Part shown: positions 53,583 through 63,740 of the stretch, one piece after another
How positions within the stretch are numbered: position 1 is the first letter of the stretch
How the letters are laid out: every line of letters starts with the position of its first letter
NCBI GenBank assembly: GCA_963585895.1
Contig: OY757912.1
Span: 77,485,612-77,549,611 of the forward strand
Direction: 5' to 3'
Length of the DNA stretch: 64,000 nt
From: Sepioteuthis lessoniana
Taxonomy: Eukaryota > Mollusca > Cephalopoda > Myopsida > Loliginidae
Program-made: the position numbers and the translations under genes
The notes under the pieces: model-generated
Told to the model about the DNA's origin: nothing
Database searches by the model: none
Seen by the model: only the letters and a program-made list of their open reading frames with translations

Positions 53583-53834
53583 TGGCCTAATGAGTTGAGT
53601 GTTTGCCAATGATCCGGAAAACCGGGGTTCAATCTCAGGTCGAGTCATACCAAAGATTCAAAAAATGGTACTCGATGACGTCTTGCTTAACACCCATCGT
53701 CATAAGATAAGGATCAAATGTAAAGTGGAGTAATCCAGGGAATGTAGTAGCGCCCTTCCCTACACCTTGTAATAGAAGCTATTGAAAATGGAGCTTTGCA
53801 GTCATCTGCAACTAAGTTCATCAACTTTACTTTA
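53583..53834 (+). mobile_element. SINE-A copy, full length
   Basis: TGGCCTAATGAGTTGAGTG, B box GGGGTTCAATCTCAGG, end TCATCAACTTTACTTTATC, with a following partial duplication of that end. Confidence 0.85.
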
Positions 53835-54071
53835 TCTATGAAAATAGTAAACTTTACTTTATCCATGAAAATAGTAAACTATATATATATATATGATGAT
53901 ATTAAGTAAATATATATATTAGATTTTACATATATTTAATAGCATGGAAGCTAATCTGCAACCTTAGCTTTCATGACGTTTTATAAACGACAATCATCAA
54001 GCAGATAACGCAAGATAATAAAGAAATCGAAAAATATTGTCAAAAGAACGTTAGAATTGTGTACAGCTCTT

Positions 54072-54117
<46 letters not shown>

Positions 54118-54255
54118 ATTTGCATATTATTCTGTATGGACGTATAAGTGATAACTGGTATATGTGTGTATAAAGATACATCTGAGGTTGTCTCCCGGAT
54201 ATATGAGACACGATATGTAGCCGAATTTGCAACAGAATGACCGATAAAGATTTTT
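53835..54255. other. Spacer with (TA)n and (GT)n
   Basis: A 25 bp duplication (ACTTTACTTTATC.ATGAAAATAGTAAACT) near 53,826-53,880; (GT)n at 54,072-54,113. The part beyond 54,180 may be the 3' UTR of the Penelope copy that follows on the minus strand. Confidence 0.4.
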
Positions 54256-54948
54256 TTATTTGTCAAAGTGTGAGAATAGATGTTTGTTCTCATGTTTTCC
54301 TTTGGATAGAATTTCTGATTTTTTGTTTAGCAGAGTGTTCTGTGATGGGTAGGTGATAATAGCTAGTTTTTCGTGGAGGCAAAGAAGGCATTTTCTTAAT
54401 GTCTTGTTGTAGGCGGCTGCTAGTTTTAGTATTTCCTAGGTGATAGGGGATGAGAGGTTCATGTTAATTAGGCACCATATGTATGAGGATAAAGAAGTGT
54501 TAGATGTGTCATTTTTGTTGGTGAAGGAAAGTTTGTGGTTATATATTCTTTGTTTTATGGCACCTTCCATTGCACCCATGTATTGTTTGAGTGAGTTGTT
54601 GGTTTTTACAGCGGCTCGGTAGCTGAGCTTTATATTGTTTCTGTTGAAGATCTTAGCTAGGAGGCTATGATTGGGGAAGTGTTTGCTTATTAGATTTAGG
54701 AAGTCCCTACTTATGTTTGATATTACGCATTTGTTGTAAGGCGGGTTGAACCAAGTTATATTCCTATTCCTGTGTTTAGGTTTGCTTTTTGGAGATGTGT
54801 ACTTTAGTGTTTTTCTGTAACCGCTGTTTTTTAGTGCATTGTTGTATATGTGTTTGTATTTGTTGAAAATGCCGATGTTGGAAGAATTATTGGATATTCT
54901 GCAGCTAATGGATTTTGATAATTGAGGGTGAGTGGTTTGAAGAACCAT
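54256..54948 (-). pseudogene. Penelope-like element, C-terminal part with internal deletion and one stop
   Basis: A 231-codon minus-strand frame interrupted once by TAG at 54,436-54,438. It runs YNNALKNSGYRKTLKY, NITWFNPPYNKCVISN, FLNLISKHFPNHSLLAKIFN and NIKLSYRAAVKTNNS, then jumps to QYMGAMEGAIKQRIYNHKLS (GIY-YIG nuclease segment), LSSYIW, and after the stop KCLLCLHEKLAIITYP. About 60 residues (the cysteine-rich linker and the first nuclease strand) are missing at the SYRAAVK/QYMG join. The stop sits where a Trp (TW-x-I) is usual, so TGG became TAG. Penelope elements use RT plus this nuclease to insert. Confidence 0.8.
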
Positions 54949-55120
54949 TCAATTTTTTTACCAGAGCGTCATAGGGCACCATAGAAAGGTAAGGCCAATC
55001 ATTCCTTATATCTTTACAAATCTTGGTGAGGAATTAAGTTCTACAGGGAATAGGGGAAAATCTTGAAAGCCTGAAGATGTGTGATTATATATATAAATAT
55101 AATCACATATCTTAGGGCGA
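54949..55120. other. Spacer, possibly Penelope 5' remnant
   Basis: No RT motif is readable on the minus strand, so the element is 5' truncated near 54,950. Confidence 0.3.
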
Positions 55121-55346
55121 CCGGCCCATTAACATAATAGTTCGAGTGTTTGACAATGGTCCCGGAGATTAGGGTTCAATCCTTGGTCGAGTCATACCAA
55201 AGATACAAAAAATGGTACTTGATGCCTTCTTGTTTAACAATTAGCATTATAAGGTATGGATAAACGTAAAGGATAGCCCCATCTCAAACATCTTGGTTTA
55301 GTAGCTATTGAAAAGAGAGCCTTCGGTTCACCCTTGACTACGATCA
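55121..55346 (+). mobile_element. SINE-A copy, diverged
   Basis: CCGGCCCATTAACATAATAG, B box GGGTTCAATCCTTGG, body GCATTATAAGG, end CTTGACTACGATCAGG; about 20 bp missing in the body. Confidence 0.75.
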
Positions 55347-55377
55347 GGCAATATATATATATATATATATATATAGG

Positions 55378-55510
55378 ATGCGATGACTTTACCGTCGTAT
55401 TACCAAAATAACTTGAAATAGATTAGATTTATTAAAAGAAATCGCCATTGACTTCAACCACGGTCTTCAGACGACATCGGAATCTCCTGCAAGCCTCTCC
55501 GCCTTCCCAC
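55378..55510 (-). pseudogene. Mariner (maT-like) transposase C-terminus with one inverted end
   Basis: Minus strand reads GEACRRFRCRLKTVVEVNGD then FF and a stop, the typical end of this transposase group. Beyond the stop the sequence GGTAATACGACGGTAAAGTC lies next to (TA)n and could be the terminal inverted repeat. Confidence 0.6.
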
Positions 55511-55569
55511 CAATTTATGAATTGACATAAAGCAGTTTTATAGGGAGAAGCCACGCACGAATTGAGACT

Positions 55570-55750
55570 CATGCCTGACCATTACAAAAAATGCTTTTGT
55601 CCTGTCGGCATTCAATTTTTGGGGCGCCAAGCACTAAACTCAGCCCTGCTGAGTTGGTATTAACGTACGGGAAAGCTATTTGTAACCAATTCAATGATAT
55701 TTGCCCACCTGCCCAGTATAGTGCCAAGTACAAGCCAAAACAGACACGAC
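55570..55750 (+). pseudogene. Possible retrotransposon-derived fragment
   Basis: A frame reads CRHSIFGAPSTKLSPAELVL then TYGKAICNQFND. The S-P-A-E-L block resembles the integrase C-terminal region of LTR retroelements, but no catalytic residue is visible. Low confidence. Confidence 0.25.
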
Positions 55751-55869
55751 TTATATATACATACATACATACATACATATATATATATATATGTCAATAA
55801 ATAGACACAAGGATTTATTCATAATGAGAATAAAAGCATAAAAAGAAAAAAAATGACACGCTAAATGAA

Positions 55870-56712
55870 GGATAATCGGTTGGTTGGTTGTTTGGTTTTT
55901 ATAGCATATCAACCTTTGTATATTATTTAATGCAAAATCCATTTTCAAACAAATAATCAGTTCTATTTTAAACGATTCAGTTTAACATGAGTACACAATT
56001 TAATTGTCAAAAACATTTCTATTTCAAACTATTCAGTTCAGTCAAACAGTCATCATTCAGTTAACAATAAGTTTGCAGTTTAATTCTATTTAACCCAGAG
56101 ATAGGGCCTTATCAGGTGCTACCATTCTGGGCCAGAGTGGACCTGGGAGCAATGGCAATAAAGTGGTGCTCCGCATTCCCCAAAGCCCCAGCATCAAACT
56201 ATTTAGTTAAGTCAAACTTCAAATTCAGCTCATTCAGTTTATAAGTATAGATTTTATTTACACCCAGTTAAATGTCAAAACAGTTCTATATTTAAAAAAT
56301 TCAGTTTAGCGTAAGTACAGTTTCAATGTCAAAAACAGTTCCATTTCAAACAATTCAGTTTAGCATCAGTACTCAATTTAAATTCAAGTACACATTTTAA
56401 TTGTCAAAAACATTTCTATTTCAAGCTATTCAGTTCAATCAAACAGTCATAATTCAGTTAAGCATAAGTTTGCAGTTTATTTTTATTTCAACCATAGATA
56501 GGCCCCTATCAGGTGCTACCATTCCGGGCCAGAGTGGACCTGGGAGCTATGGCAATAAAGAGGTGCTCCGCATTCCCCAAAGCTCCAGCATCACTGGAAC
56601 CTCACCATCAGATTGTTTAGTATCATAAACAGGACATTCGTTGTGGGGGGGTCTTACCCCTCTACAGAGAAGCAGTCGGTATATTCTACAGCCTCAGCCG
56701 ACTGGGCAACAA
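55870..56712 (-). mobile_element. VCR repeat with expanded core, two 5' blocks
   Basis: Reverse copy: tail TTATAGCATATCAACC at 55,900, many core units, a first 5' block (GATAGGGCCTTATCAGGTGC at 56,100), more core units, a second 5' block (GATAGGCCCCTATCAGGTGC at 56,497) and outer end GCCTCAGCCGACTGGGC at 56,706. The structure looks like an internal duplication. Confidence 0.75.
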
Positions 56713-57075
56713 GGATAATATCGAATAAAAATAAAACTATGGAAATATGTAGGGTGGAGAGAAAAAATTGTATTGAAGACTATATCGAAATAATATAAAG
56801 TCATACCAGACATTCCCTCTATTTACTGAGAGACGGTCGGCCGGACAAAATATGAATTGTCTCCAAAACTTTACGATATAATGAAGAGTGTGACTTGCTC
56901 AGTACAGAGAACAAGTCGACAGTAATTTCTTAGCACCGTCGCGGTGCTAAGATGTTCTACAATTGAAGAACTATATATTTACTTAAGATAGCCAGTTGGG
57001 CCAACGTTAAAAGTTTCCTATTTTCTTAGGGACAGCTTGTTTGTTTCTGGCATTCAACCTTTGTTTAGTTCTTTT
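56713..57075. other. Spacer, nothing recognised
   Basis: A small palindrome CTTAGCACCGTCGCGGTGCTAAG lies near 56,930-56,952; otherwise nothing. Confidence 0.35.
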
Positions 57076-57359
57076 CTATGGAGAGCAAACCGCAATTCCA
57101 CTTAAATAAATAAGAGGATTATTATGATGAGAGGCAAGAACATCTTTACGGATAGATGTAAGAATAGGGTTAGTGTTAAAGACAACCCCAACATTGACTG
57201 AAAAATAGCACTTCTGTACAGTTTTTGAGATTTGCATAGAAAATCTCTCACTAATTCCACCCAGCCTAGAGAAACGCAAATAAACGTGGCACCTTTGTAC
57301 TGATGCCAGTTTGATTTTATTAAAGTCAGTTATTTTATAAGTAATAATTGTTATCACCA

Positions 57360-57360
<1 letters not shown>
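57076..57360 (-). pseudogene. Penelope-like (other clade) C-terminal fragment
   Basis: Minus strand frame reads ASVQRCHVYLRFSRLGGISE, RFSMQISKTVQKCYFSVNVG, VVFNTNPILTSIRKDVL, HHNNPLIY. This matches the stretch just before the GIY-YIG nuclease in a second group of Penelope-like proteins; the nuclease itself is cut off. Confidence 0.5.
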
Positions 57361-57362
<2 letters not shown>

Positions 57363-57423
<61 letters not shown>

Positions 57424-57480
57424 CTCACTCTCACTCCCCTCTCTCTCTCTCTCGCTCTCCCCTCTCTCTCTCTCCCCATA
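57363..57480. repeat. (CT)n / (CTAT)n microsatellite
   Basis: CT run to about 57,403, CTAT units to about 57,425, then further CT-rich sequence. Confidence 0.95.
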
Positions 57481-57489
57481 TATATATAT

Positions 57490-57615
57490 ATATATATACA
57501 TCGATAAATGCATGCAGGGAAATGAATAGAGACATAACGTCACCGTCGCTTGTGACTCCACCAAGCACCATGATATGGAGTGGGTGTTTGGTTTTCATCA
57601 GTAGGAATATCAAAC
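57490..57615 (-). pseudogene. Mariner (maT-like) transposase middle fragment
   Basis: Minus strand reads MKTKHPLHIMVLGGVTSDGD then VMSLFISLHAFIDVY, parallel to KTKFPATVM..VVS-x-EGHIMPPHIF in the element at 4.8-4.9 kb but of another subfamily. It runs into (TA)n. Confidence 0.6.
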
Positions 57616-58332
57616 TACCCTCAGATTGACTCCCAAAAACCTTGAAATCTTCTCTTTGGTGTTTGTGGGGAGAATCTCGAGTAGTTCAACAATCCGTTTC
57701 CAAATTTCTGGAGAAGAGCATTGCGTCATCGACTTGCTTTCCTCAACGCTGGTGCCCAACTTACACTCGTTTGTTTCACAGTAGACAAAAGTAGAAACCA
57801 ACAAAGCACATGAACGAAATTAATAATCTAAAACCGCGACAATTTACCCATCGCAACCTATATCTTTACTATCAAGAAATTTCTTTGATTCTCGTAGCTA
57901 TATGCAATCTTCGCTTCATTTCTTTAAGCTGAAAATAACATATTTTAAGCTGACTCCGAACAACCAGGTTGATGATTGATTCGCTTTCCATCTTAATTTC
58001 GAACTGCATCAGCCAAAACTGCGATTATTGGAGAATGCGATATCATCCTTAGTTCTCCCTTCGACAAAGGGATTATCAGATTATTACTGAGATTTAATAC
58101 AAACTGATGTCTCTAACATGGCACAGACTCAAAGAGATGAAAAAGTCGAGGCTTTGGGCATCGGTTTAAAGGCGGTTGAATACAATAACTTAAAAGTCTG
58201 CAGCCTCCATTGGAAAAAGCGTTGATTCAAATGAAATTATTAACAAATACCTAAAACCCATTTTACTATACAGTTGTGTATATAATATATGTATACACAA
58301 AAATCCACACCCACAAACAACCCCCACCACCC

Positions 58333-58364
<32 letters not shown>

Positions 58365-58694
58365 GTATATTAATCTAATATATACCAGTATTCACGGTAC
58401 CAGAAAAAAAGAAAAAAAAACCCGCCAGGAACAAGAGATAAAAATATCTCGAATCACCGCCCGGGGGAAAAAGAAAAAAATATATAATAAAGGACAAAAA
58501 GAAATAAAAGGCCAACCCCGTCACACCCCTTAAAAAATCAAGAGATATGCAGTCAGTTGGTCAAAAGAAAACTAAAACCTTCCGTGAATACTGCAATGCT
58601 ACAATTACAAGAGTGCTCAACACGCCGGAGTTAGACTTCCTGATGATCCGTTAAGGTGAAACTTTAGTAGGAGATTTCCGACTCGTGATTTAAG

Positions 58695-58702
<8 letters not shown>
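57616..58702. other. Spacer, no gene recognised
   Basis: Moderate complexity; a 64-codon minus frame at 57,610-57,804 next to the mariner fragment may be part of it, but I could not align it. (TA)n near 58,333-58,352. Confidence 0.35.

Positions 58703-58757
<55 letters not shown>
58703..58757. repeat. (TA)n microsatellite
   Basis: Uninterrupted TA run. Confidence 0.95.
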
Positions 58758-58758
<1 letters not shown>

Positions 58759-58990
58759 CCTACACGTGGTGTTATAGTAAAGCGATCGAATGTGGATTCG
58801 TAGTATGCATGTTCAAACTGCAGTCGTGCTATTACGTTGACTTTCAGATAAATACCCTTGGGAAAGGAATGACCCCCTTATTCTCCCAGCCATAGGTTAA
58901 ATAGTGTGACTGCTCTTCTTCTAGAAGAATGGCTTTAGTATTAAATAATCTACGAAGGTTGATGTGGCATTAAACAAAAGAAACTAAACA
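58758..58990 (+). mobile_element. SINE-C copy, full length
   Basis: Head CTACACGTGGTGTTATAG, body CGTGCTATTACGTTGACTTTC and GGGAAAGGAATGACCCCC, shared tail AGTATTAAATAATC..GGTTGATGTGGC. Confidence 0.8.
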
Positions 58991-59194
58991 AATACCCTCA
59001 TCCAGGATTTGAACTCAGGTCACTGTGTTCATGTCTTACCACGATAACTATTACGATATATATATAAATATATAAGGAAATGTGTCCTTTGTGGGTGTGA
59101 ACCAAGAAAAAATCAACCCAAAATTTCAATCTAACAATAAGAACAATAAAAACTTTTATATATTATAATACAGTGATATATATATATATATATA
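58991..59194. other. SINE-B head fragment and (TA)n
   Basis: CCAGGATTTGAACTCAGGTCAC at about 59,002-59,023 and CACGATAACTATTACG are a SINE-B head (minus) without its body. (TA)n at 59,176-59,199. Confidence 0.45.
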
Positions 59195-59335
59195 TATATT
59201 AAGAAAAACAACGAAACTAGTCACATAGGATTATAAATTTATTTCAATCCAGTTATGCATTTTTGAAATTTCCAAAAACACGAAAAAAGTGACAGGACTT
59301 CTTCAGATCTTTTTGATAAAAAACTAGAATAGACA
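59195..59335 (-). mobile_element. Penelope terminal repeat unit
   Basis: Same sequence as each arm at 38.4-38.9 kb (GATTATAAATTTATTTC, ACTTCTTCAGATC). Its position about 450 bp downstream of the minus-strand Penelope frame suits a 3' terminal repeat. Confidence 0.6.
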
Positions 59336-59784
59336 CATAAGAGTGGGAGGGGATAGTGGGAGCGGATAGAAGAGGGGTGAAGAGTTACCTCTTCATTAAG
59401 CCCACTTCCGTTTTAAATTTAAATTTCGGTTAGCAATTTAGTAAAATTGTTTTTTTAAAAAAAACTTTTCTTTAATTAATAATTTTTCAATTATATTTAG
59501 ACCTAAATTACAGATTTTTTTATTGAATTAGATTTAAACTTTAAATAATAACTTCACGTAAAGATACAATAATTGATATATTAAAACTAAAAACAAAAAC
59601 AAATATTTAATTTATTTACGATATTTTAACATTTCAAAAATATTTAGAAAGCATTAATCAGTTCCACTTTTTATGCGTAGTACGTGTGTATTATATGCTT
59701 TTTTTACAATTTTCTGTCTAACAATTTATTTTATTTATTCTCAAAATTAACTCTATGTTTTTATAAAAAGATTTGGTTAAATAT
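59336..59784. other. AT-rich, probable 3' untranslated region of the Penelope copy
   Basis: Very AT-rich, between the end of the reading frame and the terminal repeat unit. No other feature. Confidence 0.35.
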
Positions 59785-61078
59785 TTATAGTTTAAATTTA
59801 ACCCTATGTCTACACCTAGCTATGAGTTCATTTCTCTTATTTAATAATTTTTTTGGCTCAGGAAAAAGCAAAATGTGGATTTTTTCTTCAAGACACAGGT
59901 TGCACCTACTATCGAAAGATTTTGGGGTACTAGATCTTTTCAATATGGACCATTGTATGTCAGGGGTTAACCCTTTATCTTTTAATCCCCAATAATGTTT
60001 TGATAGAGCAGTTTGATTTCTTTGATGCTCATGGGAGAAGGAAAATTTACGATTTCCATATCTAATTTTCCAAATAGTAGATGAAACGCCGATATAAAAT
60101 TTCTTATCACTTATGTCCTCTTTTGGATTAATAATAGCTTGATATACTACATTACCTAAATTACACAACCCATTCATTGGACAATCACTTCGAGATTTAC
60201 AATTACATTCTATTTTTTTACTATTAATATTATTATTATTTACCCGGTTATGAAATTTATTAATTAATTCATTATTATGACTATTCATTATTTGAGATAT
60301 ATTTTGTGTGCAAGAATAACTTATTTTCAAGGTTTTCCTATTAAATATTTTATGTAATATATTATCTTGTTTAAAATGTTTATCTATTAGTCTCAAAAAA
60401 TATTTACCTACATCTATATTTGCTAATTCACATAATTTCTATTTTTATTTTTCTGATCGTAAGTATTATTTTCTTTAGTGATTTCATTTGTTATATCTTC
60501 TTTTAAATACCTAAAATCCTCCTTAAAACCACTATTTTATGGGCATCTATATATCTCTTACTACTCCCTTTAAAAATCTTTTCATTTGCAGATAGCTTAC
60601 CTATTCTTAAATTTACCGCTTTGGGGATTTGCTTAATTATGTTTTTAGGGTGATTTGAATTAACATTAATGTACGATGGGTTCTGATTGGTCTTTATGAA
60701 AGGTTTATAAGAATTATTTGCTAGATCTAAAGTCACATCCAAGAAATTGACTATTTTAATATTAGATGATATTTCTATCCTAAAACCCAAAAACTTAAAG
60801 GCCCTTATAATCCTCTTTTGTATGCAAGAGCTAAGAGGGCCATTACTATTTGGGATATATAATAAACCATCAGCATGATACAGACCTAATTGTTGAGGAC
60901 TAATGATTCTAGTAAGCATATTTAATATATATAAACCTACAAGGTCTGCTATTTGGGAGGAATCATACCCCCCCCCATTGGAACGTCGAAATTTTCTAAT
61001 CCATTTTTTACCCAAGCTGAATCGTTATTTTTTATAACTGTTTTCCTACAAGCTGATATATCATAATCATATACTGCG
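59785..61078 (-). pseudogene. Penelope-like element: RT plus GIY-YIG nuclease, frameshifted
   Basis: Reading leftward: CRKTVIKNNDSAWVKNGLEN, FDVPMGG then a nine-C run at about 60,968-60,976 with a frameshift, YDSSQIADLVGLYILN, LGLYHADGLLYI (RT motif C, where YRDDGL is usual, so one catalytic Asp is replaced), FLGFRIEISSNIKIVNFLDV, YKPFIKTNQNPSYINVNSNH, NIIKQIPKAVNLRI; a second frameshift near 60,530 at an A run; GKYFLRLIDKHF, IFNRKTLKISYSC, cysteines in CNCKSRSDCPMNGLC, VVYQA..KFYIGVSSTIWKIRYG (GIY-YIG domain), LSKHYWGLKD and CNLCLEEKIH. The N-terminal part is missing. Inactive, but recent enough to read. Confidence 0.85.
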
Positions 61079-61085
61079 ATGTTAA

Positions 61086-61335
61086 TCGAGTCATAGGAAA
61101 AGTGCTCGACAGTGATCTCAAAGCAAGCAGGTTCGAACTCCAATCGAGCAATAACGTTCACTTACTATGATTTAAACTGTACATTATTGTTATTTCATAA
61201 GTAGATTTACTTGATCTTAACCAAACTGCCTTATAATGAATCCCTTTCGCTATTACCACTACTATTCTTCAACATGAATGGCATTAAATAACCCAAGATT
61301 TTTTATGTGCCATTAATAAAGAAACCAAACTAAAC
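61086..61335 (+). mobile_element. SINE-C copy, diverged
   Basis: AGCAGGTTCGAACTCCAATC (B box), ATAACGTTCACTTACTATG, AATGGCATTAAATAACCC and the tail ending CATTAATAAAGAAACC. Confidence 0.65.
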
Positions 61336-61498
61336 TCAATCAGGTCGTTAATTAGTATTTGTGATCACATAAATTACATCGAAATTCATGGATAATTTAG
61401 TTCGATTACTGGCTCAGTTTCATTCCGAAAAACGAAAAAGGTAATTATCCTAGTATTTAATAAATTCAATATATATATATATATAGCATTCCACCGCA

Positions 61499-61534
<36 letters not shown>

Positions 61535-62027
61535 GAAGTACAGGTGAATGTACTTAAGATTAAATGCACAGCTGATATAGTTGGATGGAAGTATTTGATA
61601 ACAAGGTGCAGGTGGAAATATATGGATAATCAGATACCAAGTTGACATGCTATATATTTTCCTTAGGCTTTAAAATGAGCCTGTATTCTTGCAGACATGC
61701 ATGTATTTCTACATCACAAGATCCATTTAATTACAGGTGGATAAAAACTAGGAAACGAGAAATAAGAAAAAAGTTTGAAAAATCTACACCTTTATATATA
61801 TGTTCTTCTTTATATAAACATGTGTGCGTATTTGCAAACCAGGAACAATCGTATTGACACATGTTATATATATGTGTGTATCAGTATATACATATATATA
61901 TATATACTGATACACTCACACATATATATATATGTGTGTGTATGTGTGTGTGTGCGCGTGCGCAAAGAACTAAAATCCAACAGGTACCCACAACTATGCC
62001 AATTTAGTTATTTATTAAACTTTGCCA
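61336..62027. other. Spacer with (TA)n and (TG)n
   Basis: (TA)n at about 61,469-61,486 and 61,502-61,532; alternating (TA)n and (TG)n at 61,864-61,955. A 71-codon frame at 61,642 has no domain. Confidence 0.35.
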
Positions 62028-62130
62028 CCTGTGGCACAAGGCCAGTTGTCGGGGGCACTCAGTGAGACTCAAACTCTCCAGAAATGGTCTGCTAGTCTAG
62101 CTTCCTAGCCGTTACACTAGGTGATGCACC
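62028..62130 (-). mobile_element. SINE-D copy
   Basis: Reverse orientation: GGCACAAGGCCAGTTG, GGGGGCACTCAGTGAGACTC (B-box side) and AGCCGTTACACTAGGTGATG (A-box side). Confidence 0.65.
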
Positions 62131-62899
62131 CTACATTCTTGTACATTACAAGTTAGATATCAAGAAAACAAAAAATATTGTGAATTTCGTTAAAAGAAAA
62201 TTGTCAATACATCTCTACGTGCACACTTCAATGTGTATGTGAATGTGTGTGTGGGGGGAGTATGTAATTTGGTTATTTCAGTAGATTGCTCTCTAAATTA
62301 TTCCCACCACAAATACAACACAAAAACTTTACAATCGCGCAAAAGAAATGGAATAGAACACAACGAACATTAAATAACAAACAATGTAATATGCATATAA
62401 CAGAATATGAAAAACAAAATACATGATGTGTAAATGGCCTTTTGGAAAATAAAGTTTGAAGAAGAGAATAAATTTGTTGAAAGATGTGTGTATGTTCATG
62501 TTATCAGAGTCCGTAAATAAGTCGTTCTTACTTACATTAAGTTTATAGCGGGTTTTATGATTTGGGCGACAGCGTGTCGCATTGATGAAAGAAAGTTTGT
62601 CGGGTTTTCCTTTTGAATATAATTCTCGGCCATTTGAAGAGAGTTCATGAACTTTCGTTGAGGAAGGAAAGGAATTTGTCGGAATGTATCGGGTACTGCT
62701 TTACTGGCTTAGTGGCTTGTCTTCATTTGAGTGTAAACTTGTGTCTTGTGTGTCTGGCTTCCTGTGTTATTTATATCCTACAGGTGGATCAAAGAATCGC
62801 CCTAAAATCTTGGCACGTAAACATTTATTGACCAATCAGATTTGTATTTTACTATTTTATTTTCGAGCCTAAATATTTTCTGTTAGTTCACTTCCGATC
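62131..62899. other. Spacer, no gene recognised
   Basis: Mixed composition. A 72-codon frame at 62,613 has two hydrophobic stretches but no support as a gene. Confidence 0.35.
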
Positions 62900-63015
62900 C
62901 TAATTTTCTAGAATGTTCTATTCCATGTTTTTAGCTGATTGGCTGAAAAATATAAAAATGTAATTTAAATGCTAATGCGGGTTTGATCCTAAATTTCTAG
63001 AATGTTCTTAAGTAT
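62890..63015 (+). promoter_or_regulatory. Duplicated heat-shock-element-like sites with CCAAT and TATA-like boxes
   Basis: TTCTAGAATGTTC occurs at 62,905-62,917 and again at 62,995-63,007; each is three alternating GAA/TTC pentamers, the heat shock factor consensus. Each lies in a repeated segment (GATCCTAA..TTCTAGAATGTTC..ATGTTTTTA). Between them are ATTGG (inverted CCAAT, about 62,938) and ATATAAAAATG (about 62,949). No gene follows within the window, so a regulatory role is only possible. Confidence 0.35.
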
Positions 63016-63059
63016 GTTTTTATTGCTTATTTTAAAGCTAGAAAAATTTGTATCCTACT

Positions 63060-63380
63060 GAATACACAAGCACAAACACACACACACATATGTGTGTATG
63101 CACTTGTGTGTTTTCTGCATATGTGTGTGCGCTTGTGTGTTTTGTGTATGCGCTTGTGTGTTTTGTGCTATATGTGTGTGTATGCGCTTGTGTGTTTTGT
63201 GCATATGTGTGTGCGCTTGTGTGTTTTGTGTATGCGCTTGTGTGTTTTGTGCTATATGTGTGTGTATGCGCTTGTGTGTTTTGTGTGTATGCGCTTGTGT
63301 GTTTTGTGCATATGTGTGTGCGCTTGTGTGTTTTGTGTATGCGCTTGTGTGTTTTGTGCTATATGTGTGTGTTGTTTGCA
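63060..63380. repeat. TG-rich minisatellite with GCGCTTGTGTGTTTTGTG units
   Basis: The 18-base unit GCGCTTGTGTGTTTTGTG recurs about nine times with spacers TATGT..TGTGT, in higher-order blocks of about 84 bp. Cys-rich frames across it are artefacts. Confidence 0.9.
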
Positions 63381-63399
63381 AGCTTCTATGTGCGTCCGA

Positions 63400-63740
63400 A
63401 TATATATATGTGTGTGATATGCACGCTTCACCGGGTGTGTGAATGCATGTATATGTGTGTGTTTTTATGCATGTGTGCGTGTGTATGTATGATGTATACG
63501 CTTCTCTTTGTGAGTGTGAATAGTATGAATAGATATTCATGCATATGTGTTTGTGTATGACGTGCACACTTCTCTGTGGGAATGGATATATATGTTTATA
63601 TGCGCGTGTGTGTGTATATGATGTGAAGGCTTCTTTGAGCATGTGAATATATATGTGTGGAGGGGGTCTATGATGTCACAGTTCTGTATGTGAGTGAATA
63701 TATATATATATATATATATATTTGTTTGTGTCTGCGTGTT
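63400..63740. repeat. Second minisatellite, 60-70 bp degenerate units
   Basis: A motif like ATGATGTGCACACTTCTCTGTG..GTGAATATATATG recurs near 63,420, 63,490, 63,557, 63,620 and 63,670, ending in (TA)n. Confidence 0.7.

Noticed and set aside
63048-63560. A 170-codon Cys/Val-rich forward frame and a 195-codon His/Thr-rich reverse frame
   Set aside because: Both are translations of the TG/CA minisatellite; all three forward frames are open for the same reason.
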